A stretch of 64,000 nt of DNA from Trichobilharzia regenti (lineage: Eukaryota; Platyhelminthes; Trematoda; Strigeidida; Schistosomatidae), in NCBI GenBank assembly GCA_944472135.2, contig OX235265.1, positions 54,571,112-54,635,111 on the forward strand, written 5' to 3'. Of the stretch, positions 21,440-32,654 are shown in pieces; positions within the stretch are counted from its first letter, which is position 1; each line of letters starts with the position of its first letter. Under the pieces are notes generated by a model that did not search any database, was not told the origin of the DNA, and saw only the letters and a list, made by a program, of their open reading frames with translations. Position numbers and translations under genes: made by a program.

Positions 21440-22250
21440 TTCACGATATTACTAATTGATGCATGTTCCTTAATCAATAAGATATCTGAAATAAGGACAT
21501 TATTATTAATCGCCAAGCCTACTGTAGCTCTGAATACTGAGTCATGGTGCTCATCCTCTGCACTTGATGTGCATATAGGTATCGATGATTACACTGTACA
21601 CCATGCAAATAGAGATTGCAAGTGTAGTGGAGGATGTCTCATATATATAAATAACTCATTTGTAGTCAGTAGGGTGAAGAATGAAATAATGAATAAGATA
21701 CCTGACTCACTCTGGGTTGTCTTACATGGAGATAAGTACAAACTTCTCATAGGCTGTGTTTATCAAGCACCAAGCGAAACAAAAGAAACTGATGCGTTAT
21801 TAGCTAAATCGTTTGCACATGCCTCCTCGTTTAGTGCTAATTACAAAATAATTGCAGGGGACTTCAATAATCCAGAAGTAAACTGGTTGAGTAGTTCCGG
21901 CCCCCGAAGCCTCAGCGACTTGCTTGCCACCATCGACTGTTATGGATGACGACAACACGTTCAGACACCTACTCGTAATGACAACATGTTGGACCTTGTG
22001 TGTTGTCGTGACACAGTCCCAGTCTCCAACTACGTTGGTAATACATTTTCCAGTATTGACCATAGAATGGTACTCTGCTCTCTACCTTTCTCACCACTAA
22101 ATACAGGAAACAAACAAGATTCAGGAAGCACAACATATCGTAGTTACAAATATACAGACTGGGGATTAGTCCAAGAAGTTATTCGACTCTGTCAGTGGGA
22201 TGACTATTTTACCACTGACTCCCTGGAGGCCGTAGTAGTAGCCTTGCAAC
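21440..22250 (+). pseudogene. B2 endonuclease domain with nonsense mutation
   Basis: The frame opens upstream of the first Met (21,569). The CSLINKISEIR segment (about 21,465-21,500) corresponds to the conserved N-terminal Asn region and NTESW (about 21,534-21,548) carries the catalytic Glu. GGCLIYI, AGDFNNPEVNW and, after a stop, SIDHRMVL complete the fold. The stop at 21,947-21,949 (TGA after DCYG) sits where Trp would be expected. B3 has the same TGA on its strand at about 53,220. The reading frame resumes immediately after it. Confidence 0.65.
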
Positions 22251-22259
22251 ATGGTGTGC

Positions 22260-23030
22260 TGAATCCTGTCTAAATTTTAACATTGACAAATGTGGCTGGA
22301 TTTGTATCGGAAACAGTAACCTTGATCTAACTCTTGAAATAAATGAGCGAAAACTAGCTAAGCTCAACTCAGTCGTAGATCTCGGTGTTAGATACTCTAG
22401 TAACCTAACGTTCGCTGAACAGACTGATTATACCAGACATAAAGCACGCAGGCTGATAGGATGCATAACACGCAATTTCTTTTGTTGTGAAACTAGGGTT
22501 TTATTATACAAAGTATGTGTCCGACCTATCTTAGAATACTGCCCGTTTATTCTTAGCGGACTCAGACAAAATGACAAGCTTAAATTAGAGTGAGTGCAAC
22601 GGCAGTTTACCTCAAGAACTCTTGGTTTAGAAAGTGGTCTGGAATACCATGAGCGATGCGTAAGACTAAGATTAGAACCCGTTTGGAAAAGACGTCTTAA
22701 GCTAAACCTTATCTTTTACTACAAGCTAACTAATCTTCTCTTGAACTCCTCCGAGTCAGTAACTAAACCTACCACTGTCATCAGTTACAATACAACAAAT
22801 CATCACAACCTAGCTGCTGTAGATCATTATCAGACTTACGTGCGATACAACTTCTTCTTAAATAAGTTTTCAGTCATTTGAAATAGACTACCAGCTAATG
22901 TGCGTGATGCAAACACGCTTCTAGTGTTCGCTTCCTCAGCCACTACACTGCTCGAAGATGACAATGCATTTTGCGTCTGTCTCTTACACCTTCCTTTTCA
23001 CCCTACATAGATATTTTAAGTTCATGAAAC
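22260..23030 (+). pseudogene. B2 reverse transcriptase C-terminal part
   Basis: Sequence from NIDKCGWICIG to the WNRLP-like end is recognisable, with a stop at 22,592-22,594 in place of Gly before VQRQFTSRTLG and another near 22,879. Compared with B1 and B3 it shows scattered substitutions, so this copy is the most diverged of the three. Confidence 0.65.
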
Positions 23031-23335
23031 GTGTAGTCACAACAAACAACAATTATAAATTTTAATATTATTGGAACTAGATGATTAACATTTCTACACA
23101 GGACAATAATATTAGTTTACACATAATATAAAAGTTAGCATAACGGGACTAGTTAGTTTGTGTACCAAAATAACCGTAGTTACTACACAGAATGTTTATG
23201 TGTATATTTCTTAATCACTCTTTGAGGACTTCACTTGCTTTCTTCTGTGATGCTGTTGTTTGTCTTCTTTTTTCTCTCAACATTTCAGCTTCCATTTAAC
23301 TTTTTGAATGATAATGAAGAATGTGGATATTTGAC

Positions 23336-23694
23336 TGTCAATCACGTCTCATAAACCGTCAATGCCCAGCTCTTGCTACGCTCGGGCCCTCGCTGTTCCT
23401 TGCCGTTTTTTAGAAACGCTTAATAGTAACGGACGCGAAAACCAAAACACCCATTGGCCGGTTGGGAATGCTTTATTGTAACACCAACATATATAAAATA
23501 TTTCTATTAAGGTCTGTGAACAAATATTACACTAATAAATCACGAGATTACTTCTGATGGTTTGCTACTGACTTCTTTCTGAACAGCGACCGATGAGGCG
23601 ATGACTGTCGTATTGATGCCTCCGCGAAAATTGGGGAAGTTGATTTTGAGCAAACAACCAAGAATTGATCGTTCAATCTTCAACGCCATTGACA
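23336..23694 (-). repeat. Solo LTR of the E-type BEL/Pao-like element
   Basis: The 359-bp sequence has the same TGTCAAT...ATTGACA inverted termini as the LTRs of E1 and no internal sequence beside it. The flanks TTGAC (23,331-23,335) and CTGAC (23,695-23,699) form a 5-bp target duplication with one mismatch. The uninterrupted site exists in the inverted copy at 50,342-50,346. This arises by recombination between two LTRs after insertion. Confidence 0.85.
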
Positions 23695-23819
23695 CTGACT
23701 GTTTACAATGAAAGTGATCTGGAGATATTATTCGTCCTAAGTCCTGCAATTACCCAATGAAGTACTGATAAACTTCTCCCACAACGCATCCTGGATTACA
23801 AATGTGCAAGAGACTCTCA

Positions 23820-23994
23820 ACGAAATACTTCATAAGCCACGACTTTGGCACTCTAGGTCTAATACGTAACACTCTAAGCTCCATCTCACAAGCTCGAGAT
23901 TTCCGTATGAGAAACGAAGAACGCATTTCAGTAGCCAGTCCTTTTAAGGTGTATGCACTCACAGAAATCCTAAAGAAGGGAAAGAACCGCAAAA
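23820..23994 (+). mobile_element. Short fragment of element C (endonuclease-RT linker)
   Basis: The translation around FGTLGLIRNTLSSISQARDF matches C1 residues that follow the endonuclease. Just before it, 23,705-23,810 is a diverged second copy of the B 3' UTR stretch found at 23,990-24,095, so the insertion came with a small local duplication. Confidence 0.6.
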
Positions 23995-24640
23995 TGACAA
24001 ATGATCTGCAGACATTATCGGTCCGATATCTTTCAGTTGCCTAGTTAATAACGAATTAACTTTCCCCACGACGCAACCTGGATTACATTTGTGTAATAAA
24101 CTCTTATACCAATGGAAAAGTATCTATTTGTAATACAACGTCACGATTGTAACTTATAACATAACCGATCGTATCTGTAAAAATAGCCTTCATATTACCC
24201 AATTTGGATATAAATCAAAAATAAGATTCGGATATGTAAACACCTAAGTTATACTGTGGAATTACTTCAAGCTTTATTTTTTCCCAAGTATTTTTAATCC
24301 ATCCAAAATATACTTGGGTTTTTTTGTTAATGTGAAGACAATATTCCTATATTTCATGATCTGCTCCATTGAATGACTGGTTATGATATTGTTCCCACAG
24401 ACCTAAGACAAAAGCGTCAGCAACCATGTAATTTAACCATAAGCCAAATTTATGAAATTTAAATAATGTTTATCCATGCCTGTACATTTGATGTGTCCCA
24501 CACAGGTAGGAAAAAATATGTATTTTATTAAAATATTATTATTAAGTATGATTGCTAATCGTATATGTAATTTATCATATTGACGATGCCTGTAAACTGA
24601 CGTCTCTCATGTACAAAATGGGAATACATTATTATTATTA

Positions 24641-25330
24641 TTTTCCTGCAGCTGGCTTGCATCTTACCAGCCGAAATATGATCAGACAATTTGTCAAGAG
24701 TAGATTACCGCTTTTGTCCACATTTACGTGTACTTACTCTTTTACCTGCCCTTGTGGAGCTGATTTTATTGGACGTCGTAAGCGTAATCTGCAAAAACGT
24801 GTAGCTAAACACTATCCAGTTTGGTTAATGAAAGGTGGACGAAGAACTGAGAAATATATAGGTAGCCAAATAGTTTTCACGAAACGTGAGGGACTTCATA
24901 ATTTATCGTTGATCGATATCTTGGTTCACCGAAGCATCATGAAGTGATAAAATTATTTAGTGAAAAGTTATGCAGTGGCTTCCAAAGCTTGTACAAAGAT
25001 TTTAGCAAACCTGACAACGGCTAAATGACGAATAACAGGTCTTGCCAGCAATAATAAAGACGTCACTGTTCATAGTGACTACCCAGCTAGCATATTTTCG
25101 GGCGCATTGCAGATTTTTCGAGACATTGACATGGGCGGTTATTGGCTAGAAATCAACCAATCGGAGTAACTCATATGTACCTCCTCAACCAATGACAGCT
25201 AACTTTGCTGAACCGCGTTACAATGAATCATAATTAGTGATTAGTAATACATGATTTCAAATAATATAATTTTTTAATATAAGCAATCAGTTAAATATAC
25301 TTTCCCTATCTGATTTCATCACAATAGGCC
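24641..25330 (+). mobile_element. Penelope-like element fragment with GIY-YIG nuclease domain
   Basis: The frame ending at 24,947 reads CTYSFTCPCGADFIGRRKR followed by LQKRVAKH. This matches the GIY-YIG endonuclease core carried at the C-terminus of Penelope-like reverse transcriptases: the two short motifs about 10 residues apart, then a helix with a conserved Arg and His. Only the nuclease and 3' sequence remain, and no RT precedes it. The start at 24,552 lies in the B2 tail, so it is not the native start. The fragment begins exactly where the B2 ATT tail ends, so B2 landed in or beside it. The 3' part (24,950-25,240) shares the GCTAGCATATTTTCGGGC word with a repeat at 39.63 kb. Confidence 0.65.
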
Positions 25331-25600
25331 CCTTTATCAGATGTCTTTTACTGAATTGAAGTCTTTGTTGGAAAGGAGGCGGCTGAATTCATGGTTTGTA
25401 TTTCCATTTGGGAGAGTTGCCTGCGTACCTCCCAGCCTCCTTGTTTACGAATTCTTTGAAGTAATTGATTGTATACTTCTATGTTTTATATTAGAACTAT
25501 TACAGTTCTGCCCATTTTTATTATTATGCATAGTGTATAATTTATGTAGACTTCAGGAATTTGTTTGTTGAAAGTTTTTCCGATTTTTTCCAGGTAACAT
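25331..25600 (+). other. Spacer between Penelope fragment and C1
   Basis: The 76-residue ORF at 25,341-25,571 has a hydrophobic second half with no recognised motif. It is repeated unchanged in the inverted arm (48,756-48,986). It may be element 3' or 5' UTR. Confidence 0.35.
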
Positions 25601-26019
25601 GAGCTTTAACGGTTCTTGTCTGGCTGTAACAAGGCATTCCTTGTAGGTGTCTACTGTGGTCTACAATGTCCATGGCTTACTTCATTTATGTGAGGACGTA
25701 TGACAGCACGGACCACTACACACTTTCTCATGCTTCCCATTTTAGTCTTTTGAACACCCATTGCATTCTGGGGATATTGGAATATATAAGGTAGACAACT
25801 TAGAGGGTGAGACAAGTATTCACGCTTTCAATGAAATTCGGATGAGGTGAATTAGCTTAAATCTTTGTCGCAACTCCGTCTTAATTTCCAGCTCTAAATT
25901 GTCGTGACTTATTAACTACTCATTGGTTTACAGTGAGCCACAGTTGACCGATAAAAAGGATACAACCAAATTGTAAGTTTACTTTTGCATTCACTTGCCT
26001 AAATTATAGTACGCACACA

Positions 26020-27987
26020 CTTTTATATCAACCCCCTGTAATTGTCATCACTGAATCTTGGTGTCATTCGAACATCCTGGATGAAGAAATAAGCTTGCAT
26101 AACTACACACACTTTCGGTGTGACAGGAAAGGTGATAAGGGAGGGGGTTGTCTCATGTATCTTCTAAGTGCACTTACTGTATCACAGCTAGAAAGTAGTA
26201 CACTTAACATGCCTGAGACTCTATGGGTTAATGTACACTTAAACAACGTAACAGCATTAATTGGATGCACCTACAGAGCACCTGGCACCTTTAGTAATTA
26301 CGAGACCCAACTTATTAATACTCTGGAGCAGTTATCCACCTTACAATACGATCATAGGATCCTATGTGGGGACTTTAACTTATCTGAAATCAACTGGGAT
26401 ATACCCACAGGCCCAACTAAATTTGATAAGTTCTTAGGCACATTGGATATGCTTGGCTGGAAACAAACTGTCACAACCACCACAAGAGGTAATAACGTAC
26501 TAGACTTAATCTTCTGCCACAATATAAGCCCCCTTTCAACGCTAGTAGGTTCTGAGTTTCCAGGGAGCGACCACAAAACAGTGATGTGTGCACTGCCAAT
26601 TCCGCTGAATAGCAATGCATCTAATACCTCCACTTCAAAAAAAGTAATATATAGAAACTATAGTAAGGCAAACTGGGCCTTAGTAGAATCAATGCTAAGA
26701 TCCTCCGAATGGGATGAATACTTCACTACTGATGACCTCTCGAGAGCCCTAACCATCTTCTACCATAACTCTAACACATGCTTAGATGCTGTCATTCCAC
26801 TCCAAACACTTAAGGTTTCCCTACACAGAAAGTCATTCATAAAACCAAAGGGTCGTACGAAACTGAAGAGACTCTCAACAAGTTACTTCAAACACCATAA
26901 CTTTGGCACTCTAGGTCTAATACGTAACACTCTAAGCTCCATCTCACAAGCTCGAGATTTCCATGTGAGAAACGAAGAACGCATTTCAGTAGCCAGTCCT
27001 GTTAGGGTGTATGCACTCACAGAAATCCTAAAGAAGCGAAAGAACCGCAAAATTCACAGCGTTTATCTCCTCTTAGACAAAGGTGAGCTATGCACTAACT
27101 CTGCAGACATATATGAACTATTCAACAAAACGTTTGCAGGCAACTACCCTAAGCCCTCAGTCCAGCTACTCGATATACACCTTGTTACTAATATGGCACA
27201 AACTCCATCTCCACTCACACCAAACCAAATTAGCACTGTTGCATTCACTTACGCTAATATCAACCAAACTGTAAGAACCCTCAAAAGTTCAAATGGCTTC
27301 GGTATCGACGGTATATCATCTTATTTCTATAAATATGGTGGCCCTGACATTCCTCTGCTGCTGCTTAAAATATTCACAATGTCCGTAGAAACCCAAACTT
27401 ACCCTGACATATGGAAGACAACATTCATTATGCCTAAACACAAATCTGGCTCGAAAACTGAAGTCAGTAACTACCGGCCGATCAATATCACACCTATAGC
27501 ATCTAGAATCATGGAGAGACTAGTCAAAAAAAACTTAATCAAACATATGCTTAGCTGCAATATTATAAGTCCGAACCAACATGGATTCCTGAAATCCAGA
27601 TCATGTTTAACATGTCACCTAGACTTCTTCAATTTTGTAACCAGCAGTCGTGACAGACGGCAACTAGTAATTGTCACCTACTTTGACATTTCTAAAGCAT
27701 TTGACCGTGTTGACCATTTACTGCTAACAAATAAGCTGAGCTCCTTAGCAATACGTGACTCATTAGTAGGATGGCTTAAATCGTTCCTTAACAACAGGTC
27801 TCAAATAGTTAAACTTGGGTGTGTAACTTCCAAACTAAGCCCTATCACTTCTAGTGTAATACGAGGTAGTGTCATTTGACCCCTCCTATTTACACTATAC
27901 ATTAACGACATATGCGCTTTCTTCTCACACACGAAACTATTTATCTTTGCAGATGACCTAAAATTAGCTTGTACATTCCAATGTGAT
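26020..27987 (+). pseudogene. C1 ORF2: endonuclease and reverse transcriptase, with in-frame TGA
   Basis: The open frame from 26,095 gives 594 residues. Homology starts earlier with VIVITESW (about 26,040), which holds the endonuclease catalytic Glu. CGDFNLSEINW at about 91-101 and GSDHKTV at about 157-163 complete the nuclease. RT motifs are YRPINITP, TYFDISKAFDRV with the first catalytic Asp, and the SVIRGSVI block. There TGA at 27,877-27,879 replaces the Gly codon that would precede PLLFTLYIND. The same frame continues to FADD at 27,946-27,957, the RT active site, and is then cut by an insertion. The stop is also present in C3. Extended sequence N-terminal to the Glu motif looks deleted. 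Confidence 0.8.
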
Positions 27988-28262
27988 AATAATAATTTAT
28001 ATTTTCATATAAACATATAAATTTACATGCAAATGCATGCCATTTTACAGGCACGATCAAGTATGATATAATCTCAAATCGAAGATTCTCTACAAAGGAA
28101 TAACGTTTCAAGAGATAATATTTTATATTTATAAATATACACTCGTTTTCTGAAGTGGGCGGTATATCTATTGATTCGTACACTTTTCCTCCAGTTTACG
28201 TGTGATGGCCTAGGGTACTTCAAGAATGTAGTGCAGTAACAACTAGATAAAGTGACTGCTTG
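27988..28262 (-). mobile_element. Element D 3'-end insertion inside C1 RT
   Basis: About 275 bp match the monomer 3' segment (from the AT-rich tail through GCATGCCATTTTACAGGCACG). The segment starts in minus orientation with an AATAATAAT tail right after the codons for FADD and downstream residues. A TGAT word at both edges may be a short target duplication. The identical insertion sits in C3 at 46,065-46,340. Confidence 0.65.
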
Positions 28263-29026
28263 ATCGTCATTATGGAATCTACAGTTTAACCCAAACGAAT
28301 GTGGCTGGATCTGCACTCTCAATTGACTTGAGGTTAACGCTTCAATCCGCTAACCTAACCAGACTCCGAAGTGTCTTTGACTTAGGGCTGAGGTGTTCTA
28401 GTGACCTAACATCCTCTGAGCAAGTGACATCACAGACTCGGAAGTCGAGGATGCTCTTAGGATGCATACTCAGGAACTTTCATGACAATGAAGCCAAGCT
28501 AATTCTGTACAAAACATGTGTCAGACCACTACTAGAATACTGTCCATTTATTATAAGTTGCACTCGCACACGTGATAAGCTATGGATGGAAAGTATCCAA
28601 CGATATTTTACCTCAAAACTACTTGGCTACGATTGTAAGGAAGACTACATCTCACGGTGCATGATCCTGAAACTTGACCCACTTTGGACAAGGCGACTTA
28701 TTATAAACCTAATATTCTTCTTTAAGGTCCTTCACAAAATATCATTCTCAGGTAACAGGGACATACAATTCGCACAGGAGGGTTCTTACAATTTGCGTAA
28801 CCAAACTTGCACAGTGACAACTGATTCTTTTAAGCCAACACTCCGTGAAAACTTCTTCACAGTCATGTATTCTAAAATATGGAATAGCCTTCCCCTAGAT
28901 GTCAGAACTTGCTCTTCGGTTACAAGCTTCAAACGCTCTCTGTACAGACTGTTTCTCTTTACTGATTACATTCATAAACTATTTACTCCTAGAATGAACC
29001 AAATATCAGTTTATAACAGCACCTAA
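28263..29026 (+). pseudogene. C1 reverse transcriptase C-terminal domain
   Basis: The frame contains RSVFDLGLRCSSDL, CVRPLLEYCPFII, RDKLWMESIQRYFTS and YSKIWNSLPLDVRT, the thumb and C-terminal signatures of CR1-like ORF2. It ends at a natural-looking stop after VYNST. The NECGWICTLN segment that should lead into it is in another frame, so a frameshift near 28,320 adds to the damage from the insertion. The Met at 28,301 is not a native start. Confidence 0.7.
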
Positions 29027-29115
29027 AAACGCGCTTAAATACCCTTAGCGCTCTAAAAACTATAAATAAACTAGTCGCATGGATGCATAAAAAGACTTAG
29101 TAGAAAAAAATGTGT

Positions 29116-29640
29116 TTAATAAATTACAATGTACAACGAATATGAACATATATGTCTGACTCCACATCCTTTTTCTTTGCTCTCCGGTACCTTGCTGCTC
29201 GCCTTTTCCCTTCTACTCTCCTTGTGGTAGAAGTTGCGTATATCTACCTCCAGACTGAAGCTGAAAAACAATTGAAATCTCTTACTCATACGTGACAGAT
29301 GTACTCGACTGTACTTAGAACCTTTATGGTTAAGGAGAGTGAAGTGCAATTTATTTCTCTTATTCAAAGTTATAAGAAAGCACTGTAACAGTAACTCATC
29401 AATGACGTGGGCTAAGCTTAAATCGTATGGACTACGCAACCATAACTACCTTCTCAAGGTTAACATCCATAAACTCACCACTAGAGCTAACTTCTTCACC
29501 AATTAATATTGCAAACTTTGGAACCAACTACCCTCTGAGATCCTGTGAAAGGCCTGACAGTTTCAAAAGGAGCCTAGAAAAACATATTAACACGTCCGCC
29601 CTAGCCCGTCTGAAAGATCACAACTGCTGATAGAGTGCCG
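29116..29640 (+). pseudogene. Remnant of another CR1-like C-terminus
   Basis: Around 29,415-29,600 the plus strand reads LRNHNYLLKVNIHKLTTRANFF and CKLWNQLPSEI with stops between. This is the pattern of the ORF2 end (FF..R....WN.LP) in the CR1 clade. It differs from A, B and C. The minus-strand ORF at 29,116-29,439 is considered a shadow. Confidence 0.45.
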
Positions 29641-30239
29641 AAACAATGACATTTCAATATTTAACTACGAAAAGTACACTAGTTCCTAGACTAACATAAT
29701 ATTCAGTAGTTGTGTATAATGAATTCTTGAAATTAGATTGCCATTAATATACTTAAAATGATTAAAATATTTATGCAGCAAATGTTCTCTTGCTTCAGCA
29801 TGCTTGCCTCCCATATAACATTCAACCACTAAGCCTAATTTATTCTTTGATAATGCGAATTATAATATTGATTATGCTCTTATCATACATGCTTTGATTC
29901 AGTTCACGGCTCCCTGTATGATTAACTACCATTCTTCAGTATACACACCTGCAGCATTGTTAACCAAAAGCTAAAATTTTGTTGGTTAAGTGTTAATATC
30001 TTTTATAATATGTGTAGACAGGTTTCTTTGCATTGTCAAATGTTTACTATATACAAGACTGTCATGATAATTTAGTACACTTAGTCCTGCCAACTGACCT
30101 TACTTTCAGTTCATACCACCTACAGTGAACCCCAACCATAGTGTTCTGCTGAATCCTACACCACTACTCACAAAACCTATTCGTTTTACTCTTTAGGGTT
30201 TTAACTTCTTATAAACTAATCTGTTCATTAGGTCGCATG
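29641..30239. other. AT-rich stretch without recognised features
   Basis: No ORF, domain or clear repeat was recognised. It probably belongs to element UTR sequence between the C1 and D remnants. Confidence 0.4.
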
Positions 30240-31394
30240 CATACATATATAATATGTTCATAAAGAGGTACGTGGAGACCCATTGGAAATATTCATTAAG
30301 AAGGCTAGGGAGATGGAATATGAGGTACGAACATGTCTCGTACCAAGCAATGTATTTCCGGTAAACATCATAATGATAGACTCAGAGTCTAATATCATAA
30401 GAAGAGGGAGGGTTGTGCTAGCTGATGAGTAGATATGGTGGTGGCCACTGAGGTGAAACATTCCATTCAGCAGGTACAGCAAAATGAATTTTGAGGGCTC
30501 GAGATTTTTCTGATTTTTATGAGGGCTTAGATCTTCATCTTTAAAAAGATAATAACGGACGCCTAGACAGATGATGCTTCTGCCTTTAAATATGTACCAT
30601 TCGCTCAGCCTGTTGTTGAGATGCGACCACATGGGCTCTGCACAGATTTGTGGGGCATCTTATAAATTAACTTGCTGTCCATTGTCGGATCTTTGAATAC
30701 CACTTCACAATGTCTTATTCATTTTCTAATAACGTCTCCTCTTGATCCTCACTATATTCCATTAAACCTTACATCTTATAGCTCTTTATGAATTCGATTC
30801 GAGTAATTCTATGCCTCTTTTCTGTAGGGTACGGTTTTGCACAAAATGCAGAAAAATTTATTTACCGGAAAAAGAAAACCGGAATGAGGACAAATGTAAT
30901 AAAACGATAAGTGAACATCATAATATTAAGAACTATACTGGAAGCATTATACATTGGCAATGATCGTTCTCCGACTAGGTGTTTTCCTTTATTAACGCAT
31001 TCAGTAATGATACTTGCACTTACCTATTTCAGTGCACTTTATTGATTCAGCTTAGCACTTTAACTTTTCCAAAACAGCTTTCAATTCTTCGTAGAAGTTG
31101 TACTTACCTCAATATTGTTTGGTTATATTATGCTTACAACCACGGGATGAAAACGAAATGAAGTCGACTTTGCCGCTCAATCTGGAGGACGACTGTGCAA
31201 TTCATTAACTATACGGCCTGGTTCAGACAATCAGTGTATTTATATTTATATATCAAATATTTGTCTGTTGAAACTAACTTGTAGACAATCTACGATTTGA
31301 TATCATATCGTACTTGATCGTGCCTGTAAAAATGGCATGCATTTTCATGTAAATTTATATGTTTATATGAGAATACACATTATTTTTATTATTA
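30240..31394 (+). mobile_element. Element D 3' end, single-copy locus
   Basis: In this orientation a frame at about 30,250-30,430 reads GDPLEIFIKKAREME and continues to a stop after VVLADE, followed by about 960 bp of UTR and an ATTATTATTA tail at 31,385-31,394. The part from 30,330 is the same sequence as the array monomers with about five differences across the whole unit. The family of D was not recognised, but the 3' tail type suggests a non-LTR retrotransposon. Confidence 0.5.
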
Positions 31395-32605
31395 TTAGCC
31401 ATAGACAGAAGTTTGAACTTAGGGTGGGACGAGACAAACCATCGGCGATCAGACATATGGCGAGGGAGTCACCGGAACCAGTGCATCTTACCTCTGTGGT
31501 GGTACACGGTGTTCCGGAGGTGGAAACAGGCACTGCTCGAGAAAAACACATGCACGACGTACAGCAATGGAGATGGCTGTCATCTCAGATGGCCCTTGAC
31601 GCTTCCTGAGCCATCTCCATTTTCTGACTACCTCGCCCGCTCATCTCACACTGATTGGCTCTCCAAAGCTGGTAAGTGTCACATTCAACTCCCCGGAGCA
31701 GTTTTCCTTAGCACTTCAACGGTTGTATGAGACCAAGGGAAAATTGAGGACAGAAAAGTAGGTGAACCCTGAAATCTCCGAGCACACCTACAACTGAAAA
31801 TGATCATTCTCACTGAAACGTGGCTAAACCCCACTATCGCCGACAATGAAATCAGTATAGGTGATATGGTTCTGGTCAAGAGAGACAGGGATAATAAGGA
31901 AGGAGGGATAGTTGCTATATACTTTGATAGGCAACTTAAATGTGTGCGCGCAACAGACCTACCGCTTATTGAACTCCCAGACTCCATATGGTGTCATTTC
32001 ACCGTAGGCCACACCAAGCACTTACTGAGTGGCACCTACCGATCTCCCACCCATGGAGCAGAGCACAATCGGCTGCTGCTCAGCACTATCACAAGGATAC
32101 GAGATTTGGGCTACAACCAAATCACCATAGCTGGAGATTTCAATGCCCCATCACTGAACCTTGACTTGGGGTGTGCTAAGAGAAAATTTGGCCGAAACCT
32201 ACTGCAAACTATTCGAAACACGGGACTGACTGAGAATGTTGGAGACGACACTAGGTGGGGCCCTAGTGGAAAGTCATCAAAACTAGACTATATTCTAACT
32301 AGTGACCAACTACTCGTCGAAAAGGTCCAGATCATGACTTCTCTAGGAAGCAGTGACCATGCAGTCATAGGTTTTGATCTTGTTCTCCGTGGGCACATGC
32401 AGTGGGATGTTACACGACCATGTCTGTGTTACAGCAAGGCTGACTATGCTAAAATGCGGAGGCTCTTGTCCGATGCAGACTGGCCCTCAGCATGTGATGA
32501 CGTATCTGTGGATGAACACTGGGAAGTGGTAAAAAGGATTATTCATACAGCAATCTCGGATACCGTCCCTTTAGTCACAACACAACCCAAGAGAAAGACG
32601 TCACG
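30330..32605 (+). repeat. Single-copy equivalent of the 2,276-bp array monomer
   Basis: The interval is exactly 2,276 bp and matches the array monomers in reverse orientation. ACG occurs both just before its start (30,327-30,329) and at its end (32,603-32,605). In the array these ends are joined to each other with one ACG retained. Here the right side continues into A's RT, which the array lacks. Confidence 0.9.
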
Positions 32606-32654
32606 GTTGAAGAGAGGCACGCAACGTATTCTGCAAGCAAAGAGGAAGGCTTAG
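31800..32654 (+). pseudogene. A1 endonuclease domain in its native context
   Basis: The 284-residue frame equals array residues 1-269, with one visible change (Pro to Ser at residue 181), then continues LKRGTQRILQAKRKA to a stop. That continuation is the normal linker to the RT, in contrast to the 33-residue D-derived tail of the array copies. All catalytic motifs described for the array ORF are kept. The stop at 32,652-32,654 separates it from the RT. Confidence 0.75.

Larger units (their letters stand above)
20102..24640 (+). mobile_element. CR1-like element B2 with internal deletion and insertions
   Basis: The layout is ORF1 remnants (20,102-21,378), endonuclease (about 21,440-22,250), a deletion of about 1.2 kb of RT, RT C-terminus (22,260-23,030) and 3' UTR ending in an ATT tail at 24,627-24,645. 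The deletion joins GGAGGCC to the segment encoding the RT thumb. The 3' part is interrupted by a solo LTR (23,336-23,694) and by a fragment of element C (23,820-23,994). It is the inverted counterpart of B3. Confidence 0.75.
25600..29100 (+). mobile_element. CR1-like element C1
   Basis: It has an endonuclease and RT in one frame, then an inserted element D 3' end, then the RT C-terminus. Up to about 28,945 it is almost identical, in inverse orientation, to C3. Beyond that point C1 keeps the ordinary C-terminus, while C3 has a deletion joining it to its 3' UTR. The exact 5' and 3' ends were not resolved. Confidence 0.75.

Noticed and set aside
26352..26633. Minus-strand 93-residue ORF inside C1 (mirrored at 47,694-47,975)
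   Set aside because: It is a shadow of the endonuclease frame.
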